Positions 1-7,281 of a DNA stretch of 64,000 nucleotides are shown here, in pieces. The DNA is from Lachnospiraceae bacterium (GTDB taxonomy: Bacteria; Bacillota; Clostridia; Lachnospirales; Lachnospiraceae), in assembly GCA_902363135.1 (NCBI GenBank), contig CABIZF010000007.1:102926-166925 (forward strand), given 5' to 3'. A program made the position numbers and the translations under genes. A model generated the notes under the pieces. The model had not been told where the DNA came from, made no database searches, and saw only the letters and a program-made list of their open reading frames with translations. How positions within the stretch are numbered: the first letter of the stretch is position 1; each line of letters opens with the position of its first letter.

Positions 1-1
1 A

Positions 2-304
2 ATGAGTGATAAGAAATACAGACCGGAGATTATGAAGAAAAAGATGGATATGAGTTCTTATGACGAGATCCTTCTGGGATTCCCAATCTGGTGGTATGTA
101 GCTCCGACAATTGTCAATACATTTTTGGAAGCCTATGATTTCAGTGGCAAAAAGATTGTGCTCTTTGCAACATCCGGTGGAAGTGGATTCGGTAATACTG
201 TAAAGGAATTACAGCCATCTGCACCGGATGCAGTTATCACAGAAGGCAGCCTGTTAAACCGTGGAACAAAAAAGGAAATCAGTGAGTGGGTAAAATCTTT
301 ATAA
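2..304 (+). CDS. Flavodoxin family protein, C-terminal part (5' truncated by window edge)
   Basis: About 100 residues are visible. The segment DEILLGFPIWWYVAPTI followed by a strand-loop LFATSGGSGFG is the second half of a flavodoxin-fold domain, with the FMN-contacting aromatic loop and the Gly/Ser-rich loop. The N-terminal phosphate-binding loop that every flavodoxin needs would lie before base 1, so the ATG at base 2 is probably internal. Role by family: an FMN-bound electron carrier or quinone reductase in the cytoplasm. It lies 28 nt upstream of the decarboxylase-cupin gene and is probably co-transcribed with it and, before the ICE inserted, with the aldo/keto reductase now at 53162. Confidence 0.8.
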   Translation: MSDKKYRPEIMKKKMDMSSYDEILLGFPIWWYVAPTIVNTFLEAYDFSGKKIVLFATSGGSGFGNTVKELQPSAPDAVITEGSLLNRGTKKEISEWVKSL

Positions 305-332
305 ATAACAGTGCTATGGAGGTATACAGAAA

Positions 333-854
333 ATGGGAAAAATAATACAGACAGCAGGAAGAAATGCACTTGGTGAATTTGCACCGAAGTTTGCACATTT
401 TAACGATGATGTCCTTTTCGGTGAAAACTGGAATAACCAGGATATTGACGTAAAAACAAGAAGTATCATCACAGTGGTTGCTCTGATGGCTTCCGGAATT
501 ACAGATTCTTCTTTAAAATATCATCTTCAAAATGCAAAAAATCATGGTGTAACACAAAAAGAGATTGCCGCAGTAATCACACATGTCGCATTTTATGCAG
601 GATGGCCAAAAGCATGGGCTGTTTTCAATCTTGCAAAGGAAGTGTGGGAGACAGGCGAAGGAGATTTGCCATACGAAGAGGAAGCGATGCGGGCGCATGC
701 AAAAGAGATGGTATTTCCAATTGGTGCACCAAACGATGGCTTTGCACAGTATTTTTCTGGCAGAAGTTTTCTTGCACCAATCTCTACATCTCAGGTTGGA
801 ATTTTCAATGTGACATTTGAACCAGGATGCAGTAAACTGGATTATGTAGCATAA
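333..854 (+). pseudogene. Carboxymuconolactone decarboxylase-cupin fusion, 5' part, split by ICE insertion
   Basis: Residues 1-107 form a carboxymuconolactone decarboxylase (AhpD-like) domain, with the helix ITHVAFYAGWPKAWAVFNLA. From about residue 125 the start of a cupin domain follows (FNVTFEPGC), and the reading frame then runs into foreign DNA and stops after SKLDYVA. The missing cupin barrel is at 52884-53151. Joining base 832 to 52884 gives 768 nt in frame, a normal 255-residue fusion with no residue lost or gained. The truncated protein still has a whole decarboxylase domain and could be partly active. The start ATG follows TATGGAGG by 10 nt. Confidence 0.9.
822..840. other. attL: left chromosome-ICE junction
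   Basis: Chromosomal CCAGG is followed by the crossover core ATGCAG (827-832) and then by the ICE arm T-AAACTGG. The same ATGCAG recurs at 52878-52883, preceded by CCAGTTTT. The host side joins perfectly across the core to restore the target gene, so the boundary is placed by sequence and not by guess. Confidence 0.88.
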
Positions 855-955
855 GAGTGTATAGCGTGTCTGTAGTCTGATTTTTGCCATAAATAAGTAC
901 AGGATACACAGAGAATAGAAAAGAATGTGTATTCAGTTAAATAAGAAATAGATAG

Positions 956-996
956 CTGGTATGAGAGAACAAGGAGTCTTTCATACCAGTTTTTTT
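956..996 (+). terminator. Intrinsic terminator just inside the left end
   Basis: Stem CTGGTATGA (956-964) pairs with TCATACCAG (981-989), followed by seven T. It would stop transcription entering the ICE from the chromosomal flavodoxin operon. Confidence 0.8.
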
Positions 997-1055
997 GTGG
1001 AAAAAGGGATAGGTTGCACAGGATCTGCCAGGAGATTTCAGTAGGTTTGGTGAAT

Positions 1056-1079
1056 AGCTTTCTCCCAGAAGTGTGGTAT
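1056..1079 (+). promoter_or_regulatory. Element-wide promoter-like motif, copy A
   Basis: AGCTTT (1056-1061), 13 nt, GGTAT (1075-1079), 47 nt before the ATG at 1127. The same arrangement precedes the units starting at 5332, 24572 and 46961. Copies A and C also share AAGTGTGGTAT. Confidence 0.6.
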
Positions 1080-1126
1080 AGTCTTGTGCTTGGAACAGGA
1101 AAACTACACAGAAGGGAGACACCGAT

Positions 1127-1735
1127 ATGACAGCACAGCCAGATATCATCTGGAATGAGCAATGCTTGGGGATACGGATAGGAGAACAGGTTTGCACCTA
1201 TCTGAAAAAGCATGATGCGGAATACCAGAGACTGCAAAATAAAATACTGGAACTTACAGAGAGGTATCCAGTAATAGAAACATTTATGGAGTCGAATCAG
1301 GCAATCAGTCTAACGACAGAAGAGCATAAGGCAGTGCATCAATATTTCCGACTGGAAAGCGAAAAGGAAATGATAGAAGAACAGTACCATTTTTATATGG
1401 GACAGGCTCAAATGATCTCCTATGGAGCAATGCTTGGAAAAATTAAAAAAGCAATATTGGGAAATGATGACGGTGACACAAAGAAACTGCTGGAGTTGCT
1501 GCTGGATACCTGGATTGATGAGGTTGAAGATCAGCTGAAAGAAAATACAGTGTACCAGGGAATGCTTGAAAAAATATCGAAATATGAAGAACAGGTTCAG
1601 ACAATGGGATTATCAAAAGAAAAGCGAAAAACAATAGACAAATACGTTACTGAAGTTAGTGAGAGATGGATATTATATGCGGAATCTTTATATCAGGCTG
1701 GCATGCAGAAAATTCTGGAACTATTAAATTTGTAA
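1127..1735 (+). CDS. Hypothetical coiled-coil protein at ICE left end
   Basis: A 202-residue soluble protein that I do not recognise. It has no signal peptide or membrane span and is mostly charged helix: heptad-like stretches at about residues 30-50, 80-95 and 130-175 suggest coiled coils. It is the first gene inside the left end and has its own copy of the shared ICE promoter motif. The start ATG follows AGAAGGGAG by 9 nt. The gene ends against a two-way terminator facing the XRE gene. Being controlled with the recombinase and transfer units suggests a part in element biology, but the sequence shows no function. Confidence 0.7.
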   Translation: MTAQPDIIWNEQCLGIRIGEQVCTYLKKHDAEYQRLQNKILELTERYPVIETFMESNQAISLTTEEHKAVHQYFRLESEKEMIEEQYHFYMGQAQMISYGAMLGKIKKAILGNDDGDTKKLLELLLDTWIDEVEDQLKENTVYQGMLEKISKYEEQVQTMGLSKEKRKTIDKYVTEVSERWILYAESLYQAGMQKILELLNL

Positions 1736-1749
1736 AAAAGGGACGGATA

Positions 1750-1782
1750 AAATGGGGAAGCACGAAAGGAACTTCCCCATTT
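1750..1782. terminator. Bidirectional terminator between convergent genes
   Basis: AAATGGGGAAG and CTTCCCCATTT are exact complements around an 11-nt loop. The hairpin lies between the plus-strand gene ending at 1735 and the minus-strand gene ending at 1790. Confidence 0.75.
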
Positions 1783-1789
1783 GTCACTT

Positions 1790-2041
1790 CTATTCATCTT
1801 TGCCATCAATGAGAAATATGTATGAAACCTGAAAGATTTCAGCAATGGCTTTTAATTCAAGATCAGTGACATAACGCTTGTTTGTTTCGATTCTGGTGAT
1901 TACATTTTTATCCATATCGTAACCAGCTAACTGGAGTTTATAGGCAAGATCACGCTGAGACATATTGTGGGTCTTGCGAAGTTCAATCAATCGCTGGCTA
2001 ATCAGATTCTTCTCACCAGACTGTGTCCTTGGCTTTGGCAT
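1790..2041 (-). CDS. XRE-family helix-turn-helix regulator
   Basis: An 83-residue protein. The HTH runs from about residue 17 to 72 (RLIELRKTHNMSQRDLAYKL, then NVITRIETNKRYVTDLEL), the usual Cro/cI-like five-helix fold. The frame is open to 2149, but the ATG at 2041 is preferred because AGAGGAAG lies just upstream and the protein is then family size. It is transcribed away from the unknown gene at 2171, and a 14-bp perfect inverted repeat lies between them. It probably represses itself and the divergent genes, including the DUF4062 gene. Confidence 0.85.
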   Translation of the reverse strand: MPKPRTQSGEKNLISQRLIELRKTHNMSQRDLAYKLQLAGYDMDKNVITRIETNKRYVTDLELKAIAEIFQVSYIFLIDGKDE

Positions 2042-2073
2042 CTTAAATCTCTTCCTCTCTGGTAAAAGGATGG

Positions 2074-2150
2074 CTTGTCTCACTTTTTGCACCATCTGTA
2101 TTGATTTTAACGATTGGACAAGGTAGAATCGGTTGTAAAAGTGAGACAAG
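2074..2150. promoter_or_regulatory. Long inverted repeat in the divergent XRE promoter region
   Basis: CTTGTCTCACTTTT (2074-2087) and its exact reverse complement AAAAGTGAGACAAG (2137-2150) are separated by 49 nt. They flank the space between the divergent genes, so two distant operator half-regions, with looping or two repressor dimers, are likely. Confidence 0.6.
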
Positions 2151-2170
2151 AACAGAAGAGGGAGAAATAT

Positions 2171-2515
2171 ATGGAGCAGGTAAAAATAGAACAGTTTGCA
2201 TTTTTATATTTATGCAGCGAGCATGATAAAAGGCTATTATTTAAGAAAGAAAAAATGCAGTTAGCTGATTTCGACAGGTTGACTTATCTGATTTATCATC
2301 TTGGTTTTAAGGAATATCACATAAAAGTTTGGATGGAATTTGCAGGAGACTTTAAAAAAGAATGGGATTGTTTGGAAGCACTTCAGGAAACAGGTGGATG
2401 TGCTGTGAGCATAGAAAATACAGAATCAGAGTCCAGATTGCATGAAATGTGGATTAGGGATTTTTGCAAAAATACACCAATGGAAATCAGAGAATGGCTT
2501 CGAGAATTAGCTTAA
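2171..2515 (+). CDS. Hypothetical protein, 114 aa
   Basis: A small acidic soluble protein that I do not recognise. It has a hydrophobic helix pair near residues 8-17 and 35-50 and an aromatic-rich centre (WMEFAGDFKKEWDCLEAL). The ATG at 2171 follows AGAGGGAGAAA, while the longer frame from 2114 lacks a ribosome site and overlaps the operator repeat. It is divergent from the XRE regulator and 122 nt upstream of the DUF4062 gene. It could be a partner or antitoxin-like factor in a small accessory module, but this is context only. Confidence 0.6.
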   Translation: MEQVKIEQFAFLYLCSEHDKRLLFKKEKMQLADFDRLTYLIYHLGFKEYHIKVWMEFAGDFKKEWDCLEALQETGGCAVSIENTESESRLHEMWIRDFCKNTPMEIREWLRELA

Positions 2516-2637
2516 GAAATGTAAATAAAAATATACCCTAACTCATTTTTGTGGTATCATTATTAGTAGAGTTTGTGAAATTTGATTTTGCGGAAACCTG
2601 GAGTGATAAGAGATAAGTATAAAAGGAGCATATTGAT

Positions 2638-3759
2638 ATGAAGAATAGACGAAAGTTTTCTATTTTTATAAGTTCTACCTATGAAGATCTTAAAAAGGAA
2701 AGACAGGCATTGGTAGGTGTGGCACTAGAGAATAATTTTATTCCGGTAGGAATGGAGCAATTTCATGCTGCACCTACAAGTCAATGGAATGTTATAACAA
2801 AAATGATTGATGAGTGTGATTTTTATCTTCTTGTTATTGGTGCTAGGTATGGCTCAATCGATGAAGAAACTGGTATAAGTTACACGGAGAAAGAGTACAA
2901 TTATGCAAAAACTAAAGGATTACCAGTACTTGTATTGATTAAACAACCTTCAGCTATTTCTGAAAGTGAAAAGGATACCGGAAATGATAAGTATGATAAA
3001 ATGAAGAAACTGGATGAGTTTAGAGAAAAAGTCAAAAATGATAAAAATACAGTTGATTTTTTCACAGATTTAAACAGTTTAAAGTATGTGGCATCACCGA
3101 CATTTAGGAACGCCGTTAACTATGTTGATGATAACGCTGGATGGGTTCGATATCGAGATATAGTGGATATAATTAATGAAGAGGCAGAAGGACGAAATAA
3201 AGCAAATACTGAACTTGGAGAACATCAGCAGAAGATGCTAGATGACATGAAAGAGATGTTTTCTCAATTCTATAGTAGACTCACTGACCTAGAAAATAAC
3301 CAGTTAACCTTGAAAGAAATTCCTACAGCAACAAGTGAAGATATCAAAAAATTGTTCCAGGTTGAAGATAATACGTTAATTATTGGAAATCCAGAAGAAA
3401 ATAAATCAGTTGTAGGGCTAGATGATGTTGGGAACATTCCAGTGGACTCTGCCTTTTTATTAGTATATGCGGCTGATGGTGATGGGCAAATACTAAAGAT
3501 ACGGACACTTGGTTCACCTACTCAGATTTTTACATCAGGTAAGCAGTTTATGGCTGATAATTCAAAAAGAGAATCTGCGAGATGGGAAGAGGCTTTAGAC
3601 AGACTTATAGAATGGGGCTGGGTTAAAGCTGTAGGGTATAAAGGTGAAATATTTGAATTGACCGGAACAGGTTATAGCAAAGCTGATTGGTTAAAGAACA
3701 ATATGGCAATAGATACTTCAAAAGAACCGCTTGACGAGTTAAAAGAGTTTGAAGATTAA
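2638..3759 (+). CDS. DUF4062 domain protein, possible defence effector or sensor
   Basis: A 373-residue protein. Residues 5-110 match DUF4062: an N-terminal strand FSIFISSTYEDLKKER, a second strand-turn FYLLVIGARYGSI, then SYTEKEYNYAK and a strand LPVLVLI. The domain has a Rossmann-like fold and often forms the front part of NTPase or NLR-like signalling proteins. Here the rest has a coiled-coil stretch (about 190-225) and a C-terminal region (250-360) resembling a winged-helix or effector-associated fold, with no NTPase motif. AAAAGGAG precedes the ATG. Base composition is AT-rich compared with the transfer genes. Placement at the ICE end beside an XRE regulator fits a cargo defence gene, which is an inference. 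Confidence 0.75.
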   Translation: MKNRRKFSIFISSTYEDLKKERQALVGVALENNFIPVGMEQFHAAPTSQWNVITKMIDECDFYLLVIGARYGSIDEETGISYTEKEYNYAKTKGLPVLVLIKQPSAISESEKDTGNDKYDKMKKLDEFREKVKNDKNTVDFFTDLNSLKYVASPTFRNAVNYVDDNAGWVRYRDIVDIINEEAEGRNKANTELGEHQQKMLDDMKEMFSQFYSRLTDLENNQLTLKEIPTATSEDIKKLFQVEDNTLIIGNPEENKSVVGLDDVGNIPVDSAFLLVYAADGDGQILKIRTLGSPTQIFTSGKQFMADNSKRESARWEEALDRLIEWGWVKAVGYKGEIFELTGTGYSKADWLKNNMAIDTSKEPLDELKEFED

Positions 3760-3825
3760 TAAGAATTAAACTAATACAGTTATGCGTATTTATTTGCAAA
3801 TATACATGGCTGTATTTTTTATTAC

Positions 3826-3860
3826 GGGCAGGGCTCTTCGGGGTTCTGCCCTTTTTCTTT
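3826..3860 (+). terminator. Intrinsic terminator after the DUF4062 gene
   Basis: GGGCAG (3826-3831) pairs with CTGCCC (3846-3851) around a GC-rich loop, followed by TTTTTC and more T. Confidence 0.75.
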
Positions 3861-3923
3861 TTCCAGACCAAAAGACCACCTGCTGGAAAAGAACAAGAAA
3901 AACCTGAAAGGATGTGGTGACTT

Positions 3924-4832
3924 ATTATTATAGGAATCGATCATGGATATTATGCCATCAAAACGCCCCATGTGTGCTTCCCGACCGGACTGACCGGATA
4001 CGATTACGAGCCGTATACCATGCAGAATGTCCTGCAGTACAATGGGAAATTTTATGTGTGTGGAACCGGGCGGCAGACGCTGGTGAGAAGTAAGACTTCC
4101 AATGACAATTATTATCTTTTGACAATGGCAGCCATTGCCCAGGAAATCCGCTATCGCCGGGGAGAGCGGAAAACAGATGTAGTTCTGGCAGCCGGTCTTC
4201 CACTGGCAAGTTTTGGCAGGGAGAAAAAAGGCTTCCGGGAATATCTGTTTCGGAAAGAGCAGCCTCTGCGTTTCCGGTACGAGGATGAGAGCTATGAGAT
4301 CCGGATTCAGGATGTAAAACTGTTCCCACAGGGATACTCAGCCCTGGCTCTCCACCCGGAATGTGTTCGGGACGAGCCTTCTGTTCTTCTCGCAGATATC
4401 GGTGGCTGGACCGTAGACCTGATGCGGCTGGACAACAGTGTTCCAAATGCCGCTACCTGCCGCAGCCTGGAACTTGGTGTGATCCGGTGTGTGGATGAGA
4501 TCACCGAGCAGGTACGCAGAAATACCGGACTGTCTGTAACGGATATTCAGATCGAACGTGTTCTGAACGGCCAGAGCTGCAGCATGGACCCGGCCGCAAA
4601 AGAAATCATTGTCCGGCAGGGAAGGCTCTACACGGAGAAAATACTGTCTGCAATTATGGAAGCCGGGTTCGATCTGAAGGCAATTCCGTCCGTGATCATG
4701 GGCGGCGGAGCCAGCATTCTGAAACGGCACGTGACACCGCAGGACGGGCTGTGTCGGCAGATTTACCTGACAGACGTACACGCCAATGCTTCCGGCTATG
4801 AGCGGATTGTGGGGCAGATGTGCGCGAAGTAA
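3924..4832 (+). CDS. parM: ParM/StbA-type actin-like segregation ATPase
   Basis: About 302 residues. The actin/ParM phosphate-1 motif GIDHGYYAIKT is at residues 4-14, the phosphate-2 motif DIGGWTVDLMRL near 157 and the adenosine motif MGGGASIL near 258. ParM polymerises with ATP to push plasmid copies apart, so this implies active segregation of an extrachromosomal ICE form. The first ATG/GTG/TTG in this frame is the GTG at 3972, which would delete the essential GIDHG motif. Between the stop at 3918 and the motif, only ATT/ATA codons (3924-3932) stand after AAAGGATGTGGTGA. I infer a rare ATT start. ParR overlaps its end. Confidence 0.85.
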   Translation: MIIGIDHGYYAIKTPHVCFPTGLTGYDYEPYTMQNVLQYNGKFYVCGTGRQTLVRSKTSNDNYYLLTMAAIAQEIRYRRGERKTDVVLAAGLPLASFGREKKGFREYLFRKEQPLRFRYEDESYEIRIQDVKLFPQGYSALALHPECVRDEPSVLLADIGGWTVDLMRLDNSVPNAATCRSLELGVIRCVDEITEQVRRNTGLSVTDIQIERVLNGQSCSMDPAAKEIIVRQGRLYTEKILSAIMEAGFDLKAIPSVIMGGGASILKRHVTPQDGLCRQIYLTDVHANASGYERIVGQMCAK

Positions 4833-5113
4833 AGAGACCCGTTTTCTCGTTCCGCCTGAACCTTGATAACCCAGATCACAAAAAGGCATGGGAGATCCTG
4901 CAAAGTGTTCCAGATGGACAGAAGAGCAGCTATCTGGTTCAGGTGATCTTAAAAGATCAGGAAAACAACCAGCTGGAGAAAAGCATCCGGCAGGCAATCC
5001 GGGAAGAACTGGCAGGTGTTTCCATTTCTGGCTCCGGGGAGAGTGTTTCAAAAAAGGAAGAAATCCCGTCCCAGATGCTGGATTTTCTCTCCGGGCTTGA
5101 GGATGCATTCTGA
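4820..5113 (+). CDS. parR: ParR-like centromere-binding adaptor
   Basis: A 97-residue basic-then-acidic protein beginning at a GTG inside the last codons of parM (13-nt overlap, so translationally coupled). The N-terminal part (RPVFSFRLNLDNPDHKKAWE) fits a ribbon-helix-helix DNA-binding domain. The C-terminal end (SQMLDFLSGLEDAF) looks like the short hydrophobic peptide by which ParR proteins contact ParM filaments. It would bind parC repeats. No clear parC array is visible beside it, though AGTCAA recurs around 5115-5165. Confidence 0.75.
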   Translation: MREVKRPVFSFRLNLDNPDHKKAWEILQSVPDGQKSSYLVQVILKDQENNQLEKSIRQAIREELAGVSISGSGESVSKKEEIPSQMLDFLSGLEDAF

Positions 5114-5271
5114 AAAAGTCAAGTCTTTCCTGGTGATAAAATAGCCAAATTTCAAGCAGTCAAATTAGTATAAATCACGGATTTTTGAAAGGGGTGATGC
5201 CTATTGAATGTTATTGGATCTGCATCCTTTGGGAGCTTTTGAGAGCCTCATATTCGTTGGGTATTGTGAAT

Positions 5272-5296
5272 AGCTTTCTGTCAGGTTTTAGGGTAT
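5272..5296 (+). promoter_or_regulatory. Element-wide promoter-like motif, copy B
   Basis: AGCTTT (5272-5277), 14 nt, GGTAT (5292-5296), 35 nt before the ATG at 5332. It shares TGAATAGCTTTCT with copy A. Confidence 0.6.
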
Positions 5297-5331
5297 GTTG
5301 TATGTAGAAAAAAGAAAGGAGAACGAACACA

Positions 5332-5904
5332 ATGGAGATGAAAAACATATGCGGAAAAATCCCGGTAGAGCTGCATGAAAAGCTAAAACTGGAAGTCGAA
5401 GAGTTAGGAATCAGCATACCAAAATACCTTGAAATGGTAATCGAAGAACACATGACAAGAAAAGGAGAAAAGACGAACATGGCAGATTTAAGAACAGTAG
5501 CAGTACAGGTAACCGAGGATTTATTTTCCAGACTGAAAGCAGTCCTCGCCAGGAATGGCATGAAACAGAAAGACTTCTTAATCGGGCTTATCGAAGATGC
5601 AATCGAAAAAGAAGAAGCCAAATGGAAAGCAGAGTCAGAGGAAGCCGAAGAAACAGAAATGGAAGAGCCTGAGACTGCGAAATCAGAACCGGATGAAGAG
5701 TCAGTAGAACCTGAAGCAGAAGAGCCTGAGACAGAAGCACTGGAAGCTGAAACAGACGGAGAAATGACAGAACCGGACGAAGCTGAAGCAGATGAAGAGC
5801 CGACAGAGCCAGAAAACGAAGAGCCAGCGGAAGCAGAGCCAACAGAACTGGAAACCGAAGAAGCAGAAGAATCTGAGCCAGAGGAAGCGGAATCAGAAGA
5901 ATAG
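5332..5904 (+). CDS. DNA-binding-like protein with long Glu-rich tail
   Basis: A 190-residue protein. Residues 1-45 and 50-98 look like two ribbon-helix-helix or Arc/CopG-like units: KIPVELHEKLKLEVEELGIS, then VQVTEDLFSRLKAVLARNG. Residues 100-190 are a low-complexity tail of Glu, Pro, Thr and Ala with repeated EEPE/ETE units and almost no basic residues. The same kind of acidic tract is found in the adhesin at 8323. The tail may act as a DNA mimic or keep the domain soluble. It is the first gene after promoter copy B and ends before a strong terminator, so it may be made in excess over the operon downstream. The fold call is uncertain. Confidence 0.6.
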   Translation: MEMKNICGKIPVELHEKLKLEVEELGISIPKYLEMVIEEHMTRKGEKTNMADLRTVAVQVTEDLFSRLKAVLARNGMKQKDFLIGLIEDAIEKEEAKWKAESEEAEETEMEEPETAKSEPDEESVEPEAEEPETEALEAETDGEMTEPDEAEADEEPTEPENEEPAEAEPTELETEEAEESEPEEAESEE

Positions 5905-5937
5905 ACATTACAAAACAGAAACCAAGAGACGGAAACG

Positions 5938-5963
5938 GTGCAGAGAAATCTGCACTGTTTTTT
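5938..5963 (+). terminator. GAAA-loop intrinsic terminator or attenuator
   Basis: GTGCAGA, loop GAAA, TCTGCAC, followed by TG and a run of seven T. It lies directly before the methyltransferase gene. Read-through or its control would set the level of the long operon that follows. Confidence 0.85.
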
Positions 5964-5979
5964 TCGCAGCGAAGGGAGG

Positions 5980-7281
5980 CTGATAGCCGGAACAATTCGA
6001 TTTTTTGACCTGTTCAGTGGAATCGGAGGATTCCGAGAAGGGCTGCACAGGGCAGGGGGCTTCACCTGTGTCGGACACTGTGAAGCAGATGCATATGCAG
6101 ACCACAACTACCGGGTGCTGTTTGATACGGAAGGAGAGTGGTTCTGCAATGACGCAAGAAATATTGAAACAGAACGAATGCCGGACTTTGATCTTTTATG
6201 TGCGGGATTTCCTTGCCAGGCATTCTCAATCGCTGGACGAAGGGAAGGATTTGCCGATGCAAGAGGAACCCTTTTCTTTGAAGTTGCCAGACTGGTTGCA
6301 GACAAACGACCTGCGTATTTTCTCCTTGAAAACGTACCCGGTCTGCTTTCGCATGACAAAGGGCGGACGTTTCACACCATCCTCAGTACGCTATCTGAAC
6401 TGGGGTATCATGTCGAATGGAAAGTGCTTAACAGCAAGGATTTCGGAGTCCCCCAGTCAAGGAAGCGGGTGTATATTGTCGGATATCTTGATGGAAGATG
6501 TGCCGGAAAAATATTACCTTTCCCAAAAGCAAATGGAACAGCTCTTATACAAGTCCATGCTGGCAAACAGGGAGAAAGAGTCTACGCAGAAGAAGGACTG
6601 AGCTGCACGCTGACCAGCGGGGCTGGTGGTATGGGCGGCAAGACCGGATTATACGAAGTCGGTATCCCAATCAAGGAAAACACCCGAAAAGGATACAAGA
6701 TGGCCTACGAGGGGGACAGCATCGATCTCGGATATCCGGGAATCAACAGTCGCAGGGGGAGAGTCGGGCATGAGATCGCCCATACCCTGACGACCGGAAA
6801 CCAGCAGGGAACACTGCATTTTGTAGATATCTCCCCTCCGCCGCTGGTGACAGACGTTGCAAGATGTCTGAATACCAGACAGGATTCCAGCATCCATAAC
6901 CACAGAGGCGAAAGTTCCGGGGTGCTGGTGGAAGAAGCGCCAAGGGCAGTGCTGACACCGGCCAAGGAAAAAGTCCGCCAGAATGGAAGAAGGATGAAAG
7001 AACCGGAAGAGCCAATGTTCACCATTACGGCAACTGACCGTCATGGAGTGATTTACCACGGCAGAATCCGCAGGCTGACGCCAAGGGAGTGTCTGCGGCT
7101 GCAGGGATATCGGGATGGTCAGATTTCCAAGATGGAAAAAGAAACATCGGATAACCAGCTTTACAAGCAGGCCGGTAATGGTGTCACTGTCAATGTCATT
7201 GAAGCAATAGGCAGAAATTTGAAAGCAGTAGATGAAGAGATCCAAAGCGGCTCACCTGTTCCAGAAGCGAAGGGTGGGTGA
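5980..7281 (+). CDS. C5-cytosine DNA methyltransferase (Dcm family)
   Basis: About 433 residues with all main motifs in order: motif I FDLFSGIGG (residues 9-17), catalytic motif IV FPCQAFSIAG (near 77), motif VI LLENV (near 116), motif VIII QSRKRVYIVGY (about 160), a long target-recognition region (190-360), motif IX TPRECLRLQGY (about 368) and motif X QAGNGVTVNV (about 397). It methylates cytosine C5 using SAM. No restriction enzyme is adjacent, so it probably protects the ICE from host restriction. The start is unclear: the only GTG (5938) lies inside the terminator hairpin. After GAAGGGAGG (5971-5979) only CTG (5980), ATA and ATT codons precede motif I, so a non-AUG start is inferred. Confidence 0.9.
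   Translation: MIAGTIRFFDLFSGIGGFREGLHRAGGFTCVGHCEADAYADHNYRVLFDTEGEWFCNDARNIETERMPDFDLLCAGFPCQAFSIAGRREGFADARGTLFFEVARLVADKRPAYFLLENVPGLLSHDKGRTFHTILSTLSELGYHVEWKVLNSKDFGVPQSRKRVYIVGYLDGRCAGKILPFPKANGTALIQVHAGKQGERVYAEEGLSCTLTSGAGGMGGKTGLYEVGIPIKENTRKGYKMAYEGDSIDLGYPGINSRRGRVGHEIAHTLTTGNQQGTLHFVDISPPPLVTDVARCLNTRQDSSIHNHRGESSGVLVEEAPRAVLTPAKEKVRQNGRRMKEPEEPMFTITATDRHGVIYHGRIRRLTPRECLRLQGYRDGQISKMEKETSDNQLYKQAGNGVTVNVIEAIGRNLKAVDEEIQSGSPVPEAKGG

Noticed and set aside
5196..5306. Possible 36-codon gene with ribosome site GAAAGGGGTG before the promoter copy B
   Set aside because: It overlaps the conserved promoter motif, ends inside it and has no recognisable features; kept only as a note.
5211..6107. 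Long Ser-rich open frame on the minus strand (298 codons)
   Set aside because: It is the antisense of the Glu-rich tail of the gene at 5332; GAA/GAG repeats read as Ser codons on the other strand. No ribosome site or family match.
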